A stretch of DNA of 64,000 nucleotides. It comes from TA-21 sp035620895 (GTDB lineage Archaea > Thermoproteota > Nitrososphaeria > Nitrososphaerales > Nitrososphaeraceae). Positions 18,171 to 24,812 of this stretch are shown one piece after another. The notes beneath the pieces were generated by a model. That model was not told the DNA's origin. It saw nothing but the letters and a program-made list of their open reading frames with translations, and did not search any database. The stretch lies in NCBI GenBank assembly GCA_035620895.1, contig DASPFY010000017.1:1-64000 (forward strand), read 5' to 3'. Position 1 is the stretch's first letter. Each line of letters starts with the position of its first letter. Both the position numbers and the translations under genes were made by a program.

Positions 18171-18304
18171 TAGCCCGGAGCAGATTCGAACTGCTGTCCT
18201 CAGGTATCTTTTCATGACGATCCAGAGCCTGAAATCCATAGCCCTCCTGTGGAGTTTGACCGCTAGATTCGGCATCGACACAATCGTGTAGATTCGACCG
18301 GGCT
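18171..18304 (-). tRNA. tRNA-Gln (anticodon CTG) with three introns
   Basis: On the minus strand, acceptors AGCCCGG and CCGGGCT pair, with A as discriminator. T-arm is AGCAG-TTCGAAT-CTGCT. A normal 73-base tRNA forms only if three segments are removed: 18268-18294 (27 bases, position 10/11), 18238-18255 (18 bases, 21/22) and 18206-18221 (16 bases, canonical 37/38). Exons are 18295-18304, 18256-18267, 18222-18237 and 18171-18205. The D-stem TCT/GGA and the anticodon stem TCAGG/CCTGA are then perfect, with loop CTCTGGA. BHB-like folds are seen at each site (central helices CGGT/GCCG, GGTC/GGCT, CTCT/AAAG; the last has one mismatch). The identity is firm; the exact edges of introns 1 and 2 are less so. 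Confidence 0.9.
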
Positions 18305-18472
18305 AATTCACGAGCTACAACTAGAAACTTTCAAACGAATATTTATCGGTATCTTTTGTTTAACCCGCTTAGGGACTGCTAGAGACTTACCGCAATTAGA
18401 CAACAGGTTAAAAACTAAAAAAAATAATAAAAAAAATATGGTTAGTAACTTAGAATAGTAATACTTTCCATC

Positions 18473-19060
18473 TCACTTATGTACTTCAATCAGTTTTTCT
18501 ATTGTACCAAATATTGGTGTATTCCCAAAGTGGTTTTGTACCTTGGTTGGATCTACCCATATACTTACGACATTGTCCTCCATCGCTTTTATGCTGAGTG
18601 GGACATCAGGTACTGGTCCTTGTCTCATGGTTATAGTAGCAGTTCCATTAAATACTGTTGTCGAGTTATTTGGCATTGACATACCTGTAAGAGTAAAGTT
18701 ATAGATCCTGTGATCATGCATGGCGGATCCATTTGTCATTACCATACTAAATTTGGCATACAATGTTGCATTTGGAAGACTGCCTGTTGCGTTTCCATCT
18801 TGTGTTTTATTATTCATTGATATACTTCCTTTGTAATGACCTGAAACTATCCATATAGGATTACCGTTTTCGTCATTTTGTAAACTTGCGATGGTTCCAA
18901 GTGCATACGATGCTGGCCTCATCATCATTTTGTCATGATGAGAATATCCTTGTTCTTGTTGTGAATATTGATTTGCCATAACGCTATTTTGTATCGCTCC
19001 TGATATCAGTAAGGCTGCAGAGGCAACGAATATTACTAAGAGCAGTTTTGTTAGCGCCAT
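18473..19060 (-). CDS. Secreted protein, unknown
   Basis: About 196 residues from the ATG at 19060 (MALTKLLLV); an upstream ATG at 19111 and a TTG at 19165 are possible. Signal peptide LTKLLLVIFVASAALLISG. The mature part is rich in Met, Asn and Thr, and includes HHDKMMMRPASYALGTIAS, a HDHRIYNFTLTGMSMPNNS strand region and VVSIWVDPTKVQNHF. Several His and Met (HHDKMMM, MHDH) could bind copper, but that is only inference. Probably a beta-rich exported protein. Downstream of tRNA-Gln on the same strand. Confidence 0.7.
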   Translation of the reverse strand: MALTKLLLVIFVASAALLISGAIQNSVMANQYSQQEQGYSHHDKMMMRPASYALGTIASLQNDENGNPIWIVSGHYKGSISMNNKTQDGNATGSLPNATLYAKFSMVMTNGSAMHDHRIYNFTLTGMSMPNNSTTVFNGTATITMRQGPVPDVPLSIKAMEDNVVSIWVDPTKVQNHFGNTPIFGTIEKLIEVHK

Positions 19061-19358
19061 TCTAGTTAGTGACTCGACACTATCAAATATAACAGTTAAC
19101 TGATTGGCCATGAAAGAAGTTGATAGATCGGCGAGTTCAATCTTTGAAATTGCTGAGTCATACAAACTTTATAGAATATGCAACCTAAAACTCAATTCAA
19201 AGTAATTTATCGAATTTAAACACACATAGTGAGTATCTTTGCCGATCGCCCACCGTGTGTCACGCTTTTACATGTATATCTTTATGCACAACATACTATT
19301 TAACAACTGAATTTTCAAATTTAATATACATGGGTTAACCTTTTTTATTTATCGATAT

Positions 19359-19928
19359 CTACGTTAGCAGTGGCTCTTTCATTCTGATAGATTTAACCAG
19401 CTCCCTAACTCGATTGACACTTTGTTGAAAATAGCGAACTGTATACTTATTGATATATTTATCCGAAGTGCGAATTGACATGTTTAGACCTTCCTTTAAT
19501 GATGTAGTCATATCTTCAAATAAAAGATCTTGGACATCTTTGGATGGTCTTTGCATTGTCTGATTTCTAAATTCCTTTAATATCCAAAGCCAACTATTGT
19601 GTTCTGATGCCTTATGCAAATCCGTAAGCAGACTGATATTTTTTGTTCTGGCGTTCAAGGCGCTTTGGATTGTTGCTATGTCGACCCTTCCTGAAGCTAT
19701 TCCCAATTCTAATCTTGTGTTAATTAGCAACAACAGACAATCTAGAGATCCTAGTAGTTGGGCAAGAAAGCAATCTATCTCTAATTCCATCTGGATTGCG
19801 ACATCGATCTTTTCTATATTTGGAAAATTTAACTCAAATTCTTTGAGATTATTCAAATGTTTTTCCGCTGCAAAGATCTTGAACTCAACTCTATCTAACA
19901 AGAGATTAGAATCAAATTTAGAAGCCAT
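19359..19928 (-). CDS. Helical cytoplasmic protein, unknown
   Basis: 189 residues from an ATG. Predicted almost wholly alpha-helical: FKIFAAEKHLNNLKEFEL, FLAQLLGSLDCLLLLINTRL, a central NSWLWILKEFRNQTMQRP, and VRELVKSIRMKEP at the end. The arrangement recalls HEPN-like helical bundles, but the usual R-N-x-x-x-H motif is not present (RNQTMQ), so no nuclease role is claimed. No signal peptide. Confidence 0.65.
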   Translation of the reverse strand: MASKFDSNLLLDRVEFKIFAAEKHLNNLKEFELNFPNIEKIDVAIQMELEIDCFLAQLLGSLDCLLLLINTRLELGIASGRVDIATIQSALNARTKNISLLTDLHKASEHNSWLWILKEFRNQTMQRPSKDVQDLLFEDMTTSLKEGLNMSIRTSDKYINKYTVRYFQQSVNRVRELVKSIRMKEPLLT

Positions 19929-20035
19929 TAGAGATCAAAACCACACCAATTTTCATTAACTTTACTGATGAAAATAAAGACAAACCACATCAGTCCCTGT
20001 ACTATTAAAATTATGGGCTTCTCTAAATAAGAACC

Positions 20036-20359
20036 ATGGATGGAAATGAAGATCTGGATGTAAGAAAGTTGTTGGGTTCAGGTGGATATGCTTATGCAAG
20101 GATTACAGAAGAAGAAGAAATCAAGGCCTATTTGGGAATTCCACAAATATTTTTAGCAAATGTAGGAAAACTGAGTGAGGAGAGGTTTTTGAGATATTAT
20201 TGTAATACATGTGGAAAGGAATATGATGGTTCTCCAGTCATTAAATTTGAGACTCCTAATGAGGAATTAGGTCAGGGCGTGGTACTTGTGGAAAAAGGAG
20301 AATACAAATGCAAGAACTGTGATAACATAATAGCCTTCTTCAGAAAGTTCAACAAATAG
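20036..20359 (+). CDS. Small zinc-ribbon-like protein
   Basis: 107 residues from an ATG. Two Cys pairs, CNTC (about 56-59) and CKNC (about 92-95), flank a beta-rich segment (VIKFETPNEELGQGVVLVEKGEY), a typical zinc-ribbon layout. The N-terminal part contains LLGSGGYAYARITEEEE. No catalytic motif. A nucleic-acid or protein-binding role is possible; not assigned. Followed 75 bases on by a membrane-protein gene on the same strand. Confidence 0.7.
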   Translation: MDGNEDLDVRKLLGSGGYAYARITEEEEIKAYLGIPQIFLANVGKLSEERFLRYYCNTCGKEYDGSPVIKFETPNEELGQGVVLVEKGEYKCKNCDNIIAFFRKFNK

Positions 20360-20434
20360 CATCGCTAGTCTAACTTCTACTTCAACAATAAAATGTTTAT
20401 AATAATTTTGTTTAGTATATACAATTGAACAAAA

Positions 20435-20827
20435 TTGGGAAGATGGGATGACGGTTGGCATCATGATGGTAATGTCAAGAAAAAAAGGGACTGGATAAGG
20501 ATAGCTCGATATGCCATTTACGGTGGCTTTGCAATTGTCGCTATCGTCGTTTTGCTAGTATTTATTCCAAGGGCAGGGTTGACTGTCGAAACATTCGAAA
20601 CAGGAGAGGACCTGAGCACTATAAGTATAAAAATAAACAACAATAATCCCCATGAAATACATGATGTAACAATCATATTCGACGATAATACAGACAAAAA
20701 GCAGATTTACAATTCTATCGCACCATTCAGTTCAATATTCGTTACCCCTGAAGAGGAGGATCTAGATTTTCAAAAGATAACTGTAATTGCCGATAATGGA
20801 AAGTTACAAACCATAAAGTATAGATAA
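20435..20827 (+). CDS. Single-pass membrane protein, unknown
   Basis: 130 residues from a TTG. A His/Trp/Asp-rich start (GRWDDGWHHDG), a basic stretch (KKKRDW) and one transmembrane helix (IYGGFAIVAIVVLLVFI, about 28-45) come first. An external-looking beta-rich domain with FETGEDLSTISIKINNNNPHE follows. The topology by the positive-inside rule puts the C-terminal domain outside. It may form a unit with the zinc-ribbon gene just upstream. Confidence 0.65.
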   Translation: MGRWDDGWHHDGNVKKKRDWIRIARYAIYGGFAIVAIVVLLVFIPRAGLTVETFETGEDLSTISIKINNNNPHEIHDVTIIFDDNTDKKQIYNSIAPFSSIFVTPEEEDLDFQKITVIADNGKLQTIKYR

Positions 20828-20839
20828 TCAAAATATGAG

Positions 20840-21232
20840 TTATCGTTTAGTGCTTGTTTCTCTTATTGCCTGACCATACTCCAGACTGGCCTTCTTTCTC
20901 ATATATGGTATTAATCTGTAATGAATTGAATAGATACTTTTTTGTCTTATAAGAATCCCCTTAACCAACAGTGATACAAAACCACCCGCGACCTTTGACG
21001 ATTGTATCTTCCTATACTTACAAAATTTATCCCTTTTAGAATGATATTCTTTTAATGTGAAATAGGATCGATTTACATCTAAGATTAGCGGCCAAATAAT
21101 ATTCTCCCATACCATTCTCCTGTTTTGTGTTGAGGACGCGTGCTTGCCTTTATGACTTGATTCTTTTTTTGGGCCTCTTGCATCTTGAAAAAGCATGTTG
21201 TGCGGTTCAACTGACAATTGTTTCTTAGGCAC
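20840..21232 (-). CDS. Basic protein, unknown
   Basis: 130 residues from an ATG, rich in Lys and Arg. A disordered basic N terminus (about 1-40, SSHKGKHASSTQNRR) precedes a helical part: VWENIIWPLILDVNRSYF, then SKVAGGFVSLLVKGIL and YSIHYRLIPYMRKKASL. The basic nature suggests nucleic-acid binding, inferred only from composition. It fills the gap between two plus-strand genes and is convergent with the membrane-protein gene (13 bases). Confidence 0.5.
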   Translation of the reverse strand: MPKKQLSVEPHNMLFQDARGPKKESSHKGKHASSTQNRRMVWENIIWPLILDVNRSYFTLKEYHSKRDKFCKYRKIQSSKVAGGFVSLLVKGILIRQKSIYSIHYRLIPYMRKKASLEYGQAIRETSTKR

Positions 21233-21262
21233 ATTTAAACTTGGGTCCTGCCATAATCATAT

Positions 21263-21979
21263 TTGGTTTTGGAAGAATTAGAGGTGAAACAGGCTTTGGA
21301 TAATTTGGTCAACAAATGGACTGTAGAAAAACCAATATATGATCTTCATTTAGGAAAACGTGATGATGTTTCTGATTCACAATTAGTTGTAAATGAGGTA
21401 GTTTTTCACATTCCATACCTAACAAGAGATAAAACGTTTGTTCTTTGGAGGTGCCTTTGGCCAGACTGTCATAATTGTTGTGAGAGGCAGGGAAGATTAC
21501 CCATGACCAGAGACGACATTTCATTAATTTCAAATAAAATGGGTTATGATTCAGAATCTGAATTTATCCAAAAGGAAACTACAATCTCAAGTTGGAATGA
21601 AACTTCGACTATGAATAATGTCATTACAACTATCAGCATGATTTCACTAAAAAGAAAAGAAAAGGAAAGCGAAGATCAAGATGGGAAACCACTACCTTGC
21701 AGATTCTTAGATGATTGTGGAAGTTGTACAATACATCCAGACAAACCGGGAGTTTGCTGGCTCTATCCATTTTCTTCATGGATGGAATCTAGTAACGGCA
21801 AGCCTGTGGTGCATGCATCATACCAACTAACGGGTGATTGTCCTGGATTTTACACTGATAAAACATCGCAACCTATGATGGAAATCCTTCAAGAATATTC
21901 GAAACGAATTTTCGCGTACAATATGTCAATTATTAGAACTACAAGAGAAAAATATGGATTCATAAACATTGTCCAATGA
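21263..21979 (+). CDS. YkgJ-family Cys-cluster protein (putative metal-binding)
   Basis: 238 residues from a TTG (another TTG at 21269). Cys motif CLWPDCHNCCERQG near residue 70, then CRFLDDCGSCTIHPDKPGVCWLYPF near 150, matches the YkgJ/UPF0153 family of eight-Cys proteins thought to bind Zn or an Fe-S cluster. The C-terminal helix (MEILQEYSKRIFAYNMSII) is also typical. Cytosolic. Function in this family is not established. Confidence 0.82.
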   Translation: MVLEELEVKQALDNLVNKWTVEKPIYDLHLGKRDDVSDSQLVVNEVVFHIPYLTRDKTFVLWRCLWPDCHNCCERQGRLPMTRDDISLISNKMGYDSESEFIQKETTISSWNETSTMNNVITTISMISLKRKEKESEDQDGKPLPCRFLDDCGSCTIHPDKPGVCWLYPFSSWMESSNGKPVVHASYQLTGDCPGFYTDKTSQPMMEILQEYSKRIFAYNMSIIRTTREKYGFINIVQ

Positions 21980-22029
21980 TTTTGTAAAATGTGCTTTGAA
22001 AATCAAATTATCCTCAACCCTTCCAGATA

Positions 22030-22200
22030 ACACTCGCATTTCAACACCTGCGTGGTGGAAAGGGATCACCTTTCGATAGAGGTACCATACGTTCGTTTGG
22101 CGGCAGCGAACATTTTTCTTTTCGTATACGTTTCAGAAAGGTAGATGCATGCCTCAAGAAATTGAATGAACCACTATGCGGTACCAATTCTCCAGTGTGA
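22030..22200. ncRNA. Candidate structured RNA, strand uncertain
   Basis: A GC-richer island in AT-rich DNA. Seen: hairpin GAAAGG-GATCA-CCTTTC (about 22058-22074), hairpin GTTCG...CGAAC (about 22092-22112), and a long-range pairing of GGTACC(ATA) near 22081 with (TA)TGCGGTACC near 22178. No match by eye to RNase P RNA, SRP RNA, 5S RNA or tRNA. The closing long-range stem is what makes an RNA gene plausible, but covariation has not been tested. Confidence 0.25.
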
Positions 22201-22413
22201 TATTCAGTCAATTAATTAGTATATAATTGTCACATAAAGAATATAACAATATCAAATTTCTACAGTTTGTTTCATCCTATTCTTTGAATCGATGTACGTG
22301 CAAATGTTGGGTAGTACTCCTTATTCATCACAGCCAATAGCCTGAGGACTGATTGAAGCCCATATTTTTTGCCAATATTAGGATATCAAACAGGTCAGGT
22401 TTATCTAGAAACA

Positions 22414-22427
22414 TTTTTATTTAAAAA
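22414..22427 (+). promoter_or_regulatory. TATA-like promoter of rpl32e-rpl19e
   Basis: TTTTATTTAAAAAA is centred about 29 bases before the ATG at 22450, the expected position for a leaderless or nearly leaderless mRNA. Confidence 0.5.
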
Positions 22428-22449
22428 ATAGGGTTTTGACAATAGTTCT

Positions 22450-22983
22450 ATGGTTATTAATAAGGAACTCCTGCAACTCAGAAAAAAAATAGCAGACAAA
22501 AGACCAGATTTTGTAAGACAAGAGAGCTGGAGGTACAAGAAACTTGCACCTAATTGGAGAAAACCCAAGGGAAAAGACAATAAGATGAGAAAGCAGGTAT
22601 CCGGTGTTCCGCCTCTAGTTAAGGTAGGTTATAAGGGGCCTAGAAAATCAAGAGGCTTACATCCATCAGGTTATAACGATATTTTGATTTTTAATACCAG
22701 GGATTTAACAAAAATTGATCCAGAGGTAGATGCGGTGAGAATAGCACACGGTGTTGGGAATAAAAAAAGAATAGATATAGTCACAGAAGCCACAAAGCTG
22801 AAAATCAAGATTTTGAATCCAGGCAAGGTGGAGGCATTACAGAAATTACCTAAAAAACTTGAAACCAAGCCCAAGAAAGAAGCAGAAGCAAAGGTCGAAA
22901 AGCCCAAGAAAGAAGCAAAGGGCAAAAAGCCCAAGAAAGAAGCAAAGGGCAAAAACGTAGGAAAAAAAGTGTCTAAATCATAA
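22450..22983 (+). CDS. rpl32e: Large-subunit ribosomal protein L32e
   Basis: 177 residues. The core (about 10-130) has family hallmarks: DFVRQESWRYKKLAPNWRKPKG, VGYKGPRKSRGLHPSGY and VRIAHGVGNKKRIDIV. It is a 50S subunit protein found in archaea and eukaryotes. A Lys/Ala/Glu-rich tail of about 45 residues follows, with repeats of KKEAKGKKP, longer than the compact archaeal form. The stop (TAA) and the rpl19e start share one base (TAATG), so the two are translationally coupled. Confidence 0.97.
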   Translation: MVINKELLQLRKKIADKRPDFVRQESWRYKKLAPNWRKPKGKDNKMRKQVSGVPPLVKVGYKGPRKSRGLHPSGYNDILIFNTRDLTKIDPEVDAVRIAHGVGNKKRIDIVTEATKLKIKILNPGKVEALQKLPKKLETKPKKEAEAKVEKPKKEAKGKKPKKEAKGKNVGKKVSKS

Positions 22984-23432
22984 TGGTTGTAAATTTAAGA
23001 AAAAAAAGAGAACTGATAGCTAGAGTATTGGGTGTTGGATCAAATAGGATAAGATTTGAACCTGATAAGCTTGATGATATATCTGATGCTATTACACGAG
23101 AGGACATGCGTTCCTTAGTCAAGAATGGAACTATATGGACTGTAAAAGTAAGAGGTATTTCTAGATCGAGAGCAGAAAAGAAACTAAAGACACGTAGGAA
23201 GCATGGTACTTCTGCCGGTTCAAAGAAAGGTAAGAAAACTGCCAGAGTCGGCAAGAAAGAAGTTTATGTTAAAAAAACCAAGGCCATGAGACGTCATTTA
23301 AAAATACTGAAAGCCAGAAATGAAATTAATAGAGAAACCTTTTGGGCGCTGTATAAAAAAATTAAAGGTGGGAATATCCGATCTCTTTCACACTTGAGAG
23401 ATCTAGCCAAGCAAGCAAAAATGCACAAGTGA
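22983..23432 (+). CDS. rpl19e: Large-subunit ribosomal protein L19e
   Basis: 149 residues, normal for archaeal L19e. Seen: LRKKRELIARVLGVGSNRIRF at the start, AITREDMRSLVKNGTI, the basic SRSRAEKKLKTRRKHG, and the C-terminal WALYKKIKGGNIRSLSHLRDL. Second gene of the rpl32e operon, overlapping it by one base. The 3' end is only 5 bases from the convergent ogt gene. Confidence 0.97.
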   Translation: MVVNLRKKRELIARVLGVGSNRIRFEPDKLDDISDAITREDMRSLVKNGTIWTVKVRGISRSRAEKKLKTRRKHGTSAGSKKGKKTARVGKKEVYVKKTKAMRRHLKILKARNEINRETFWALYKKIKGGNIRSLSHLRDLAKQAKMHK

Positions 23433-23437
23433 TAATC

Positions 23438-23791
23438 CTAACTTGAAATCCTATATTTTTCAAAATCTTTTATTATATCATTATCTATAGGAATTCCTTC
23501 TTTAATTAATAGGGATATTTTTCGTTTCATCCCATACATATATCCTCCAACACGTCCATCTGAACAAACAACTCTGTGGCAAGGGACTATGACTGGCAGC
23601 GGATTCTTATTTAGAACTTTTCCTACGCCCCGAGCAGCACGAGAATTACCAAGTGATGTTGCCAATTGACCGTATGTTACAACTTTCCCCGGAGGAATAT
23701 TAGCAACAAGTGAATAGACAGCTTGGCTATTAATGTGATTATTGTGACCCATACTTGTTTTTTTATTACTATTTTTTCTACTGAAAGACAT
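23438..23791 (-). CDS. ogt: O6-alkylguanine-DNA alkyltransferase (C-terminal domain type)
   Basis: 117 residues, so only the DNA-binding and active-site domain is present, without the N-terminal ribonuclease-like domain of Ada/Ogt. The active site is intact: VPCHRVV with acceptor Cys71. The helix-turn-helix region PGKVVTYGQLATSLGNSRAARGVG and the final GGYMYGMKRKISLLIKEG are present. Transfers alkyl groups from DNA to itself. Because Cys is present, it is not an alkyltransferase-like (PWHR) protein. Confidence 0.9.
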   Translation of the reverse strand: MSFSRKNSNKKTSMGHNNHINSQAVYSLVANIPPGKVVTYGQLATSLGNSRAARGVGKVLNKNPLPVIVPCHRVVCSDGRVGGYMYGMKRKISLLIKEGIPIDNDIIKDFEKYRISS

Positions 23792-23847
23792 AGACGTACT
23801 CTAGTTATGTTGCACAATCATAAATAATTATTGTATCATTATTAATC

Positions 23848-24660
23848 CTAAATTTTTATTACTTCCATTCCAATTTTATCTAGTTCAGTTAATATTCTAG
23901 ATTTCTCTTTCCCTAGTCCCTTGGCATCCACAATAGCACAAGTTACTTTTTCAATATTTCTTCGTATCATTTGATCTATCAAGGAATTATCCAAGTATGG
24001 TAAATCGTGTTTCGCAGCTATTGAACCCAAACCATATTCTGATTCAATCAATATCTTGTTGAATTTTGTTGGATAATGATTACCCCCAAATCCTACTGCA
24101 ACCTTTTCACAAAATTCATGCTTTCTTGTGATTACCTTAAACAAAGAACTGCATACTGTATTTGCCGCATTTTTATCTATCCACTGTTGCTCTGTTGATC
24201 CTATTTCAATAAACAGTATTGGTTTTTTTAGCGATGTGGGTCCATGATGTGTGGACTCTATAATAATATCATACATAGGGACAGTATCTTTATTATTATT
24301 CAATTCAATTATGTATTGTTTTTGAATCCATGGATAACATATTCCTAATTCCCTTTCCTTGCCACCAAAATTATTCTTGTCAAAATTTCCTGTGGAATGG
24401 CATGTTAATGCCGGAATGTTAGCCTGGGATCTATGTTGAGACAGAAAAATGTAACATACTGTATTCGGATATTTTTCGTCGAGATTATCGAGATAGAGCA
24501 AATTATTTTCAGAAACGTGCAAGACAATACCTGGATATTTATCCGAGTAAAATGTACAATCCACATCCTTTAAGAATCCATATTCCTCAATTAAACACCT
24601 TGAAATTGTACTGCTCGCAAGATCTTGATTTGAACATACTAGTGTGTAAATATCTGACAA
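23848..24660 (-). CDS. dtdA: D-aminoacyl-tRNA deacylase, archaeal DtdA
   Basis: 270 residues, full length for the archaeal/plant DtdA (GEK1-like) family. It hydrolyses D-amino acids from mischarged tRNA; a zinc enzyme. Seen: FLSQHRSQANIPALTCHSTGNF (about 72-93), ESTHHGPTSLKKPILFIEIGST (about 135-156) and VGFGGNHYPTKF (about 190). ATG start. Lies just downstream of alaS-leuS on the same strand (150-base gap), a fitting neighbourhood for tRNA quality control. Confidence 0.93.
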   Translation of the reverse strand: MSDIYTLVCSNQDLASSTISRCLIEEYGFLKDVDCTFYSDKYPGIVLHVSENNLLYLDNLDEKYPNTVCYIFLSQHRSQANIPALTCHSTGNFDKNNFGGKERELGICYPWIQKQYIIELNNNKDTVPMYDIIIESTHHGPTSLKKPILFIEIGSTEQQWIDKNAANTVCSSLFKVITRKHEFCEKVAVGFGGNHYPTKFNKILIESEYGLGSIAAKHDLPYLDNSLIDQMIRRNIEKVTCAIVDAKGLGKEKSRILTELDKIGMEVIKI

Positions 24661-24812
24661 CTCTGAATATCTGGAATAGTTCTAAATTTAATGTTATATG
24701 AACCTAAAAAGATGCTTGTATTCACAAAGAAATTTTTGAAGATATAATGAAAAATATTGACTCTCTCTGCCGTTACAACTAAAATAAAATCTGTGTCATG
24801 ATGATAACTTGA

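Larger units (their letters stand above)
21980..22449. other. 470-base non-coding region upstream of rpl32e
   Basis: No gene-like frame was found. The first part (about 22030-22200) is richer in GC than its surroundings and can fold; it is listed separately as an RNA candidate. The last 40 bases carry the rpl32e promoter. The middle (22200-22400) shows nothing recognised. Confidence 0.5.

Noticed and set aside
19359..19928. HEPN-type toxin
   Set aside because: The helical pattern is suggestive, but the R-N-x-x-x-H motif is absent and there is no antitoxin-like neighbour.
22030..22200. RNase P or SRP RNA
   Set aside because: Conserved core sequences of either RNA could not be found on either strand.
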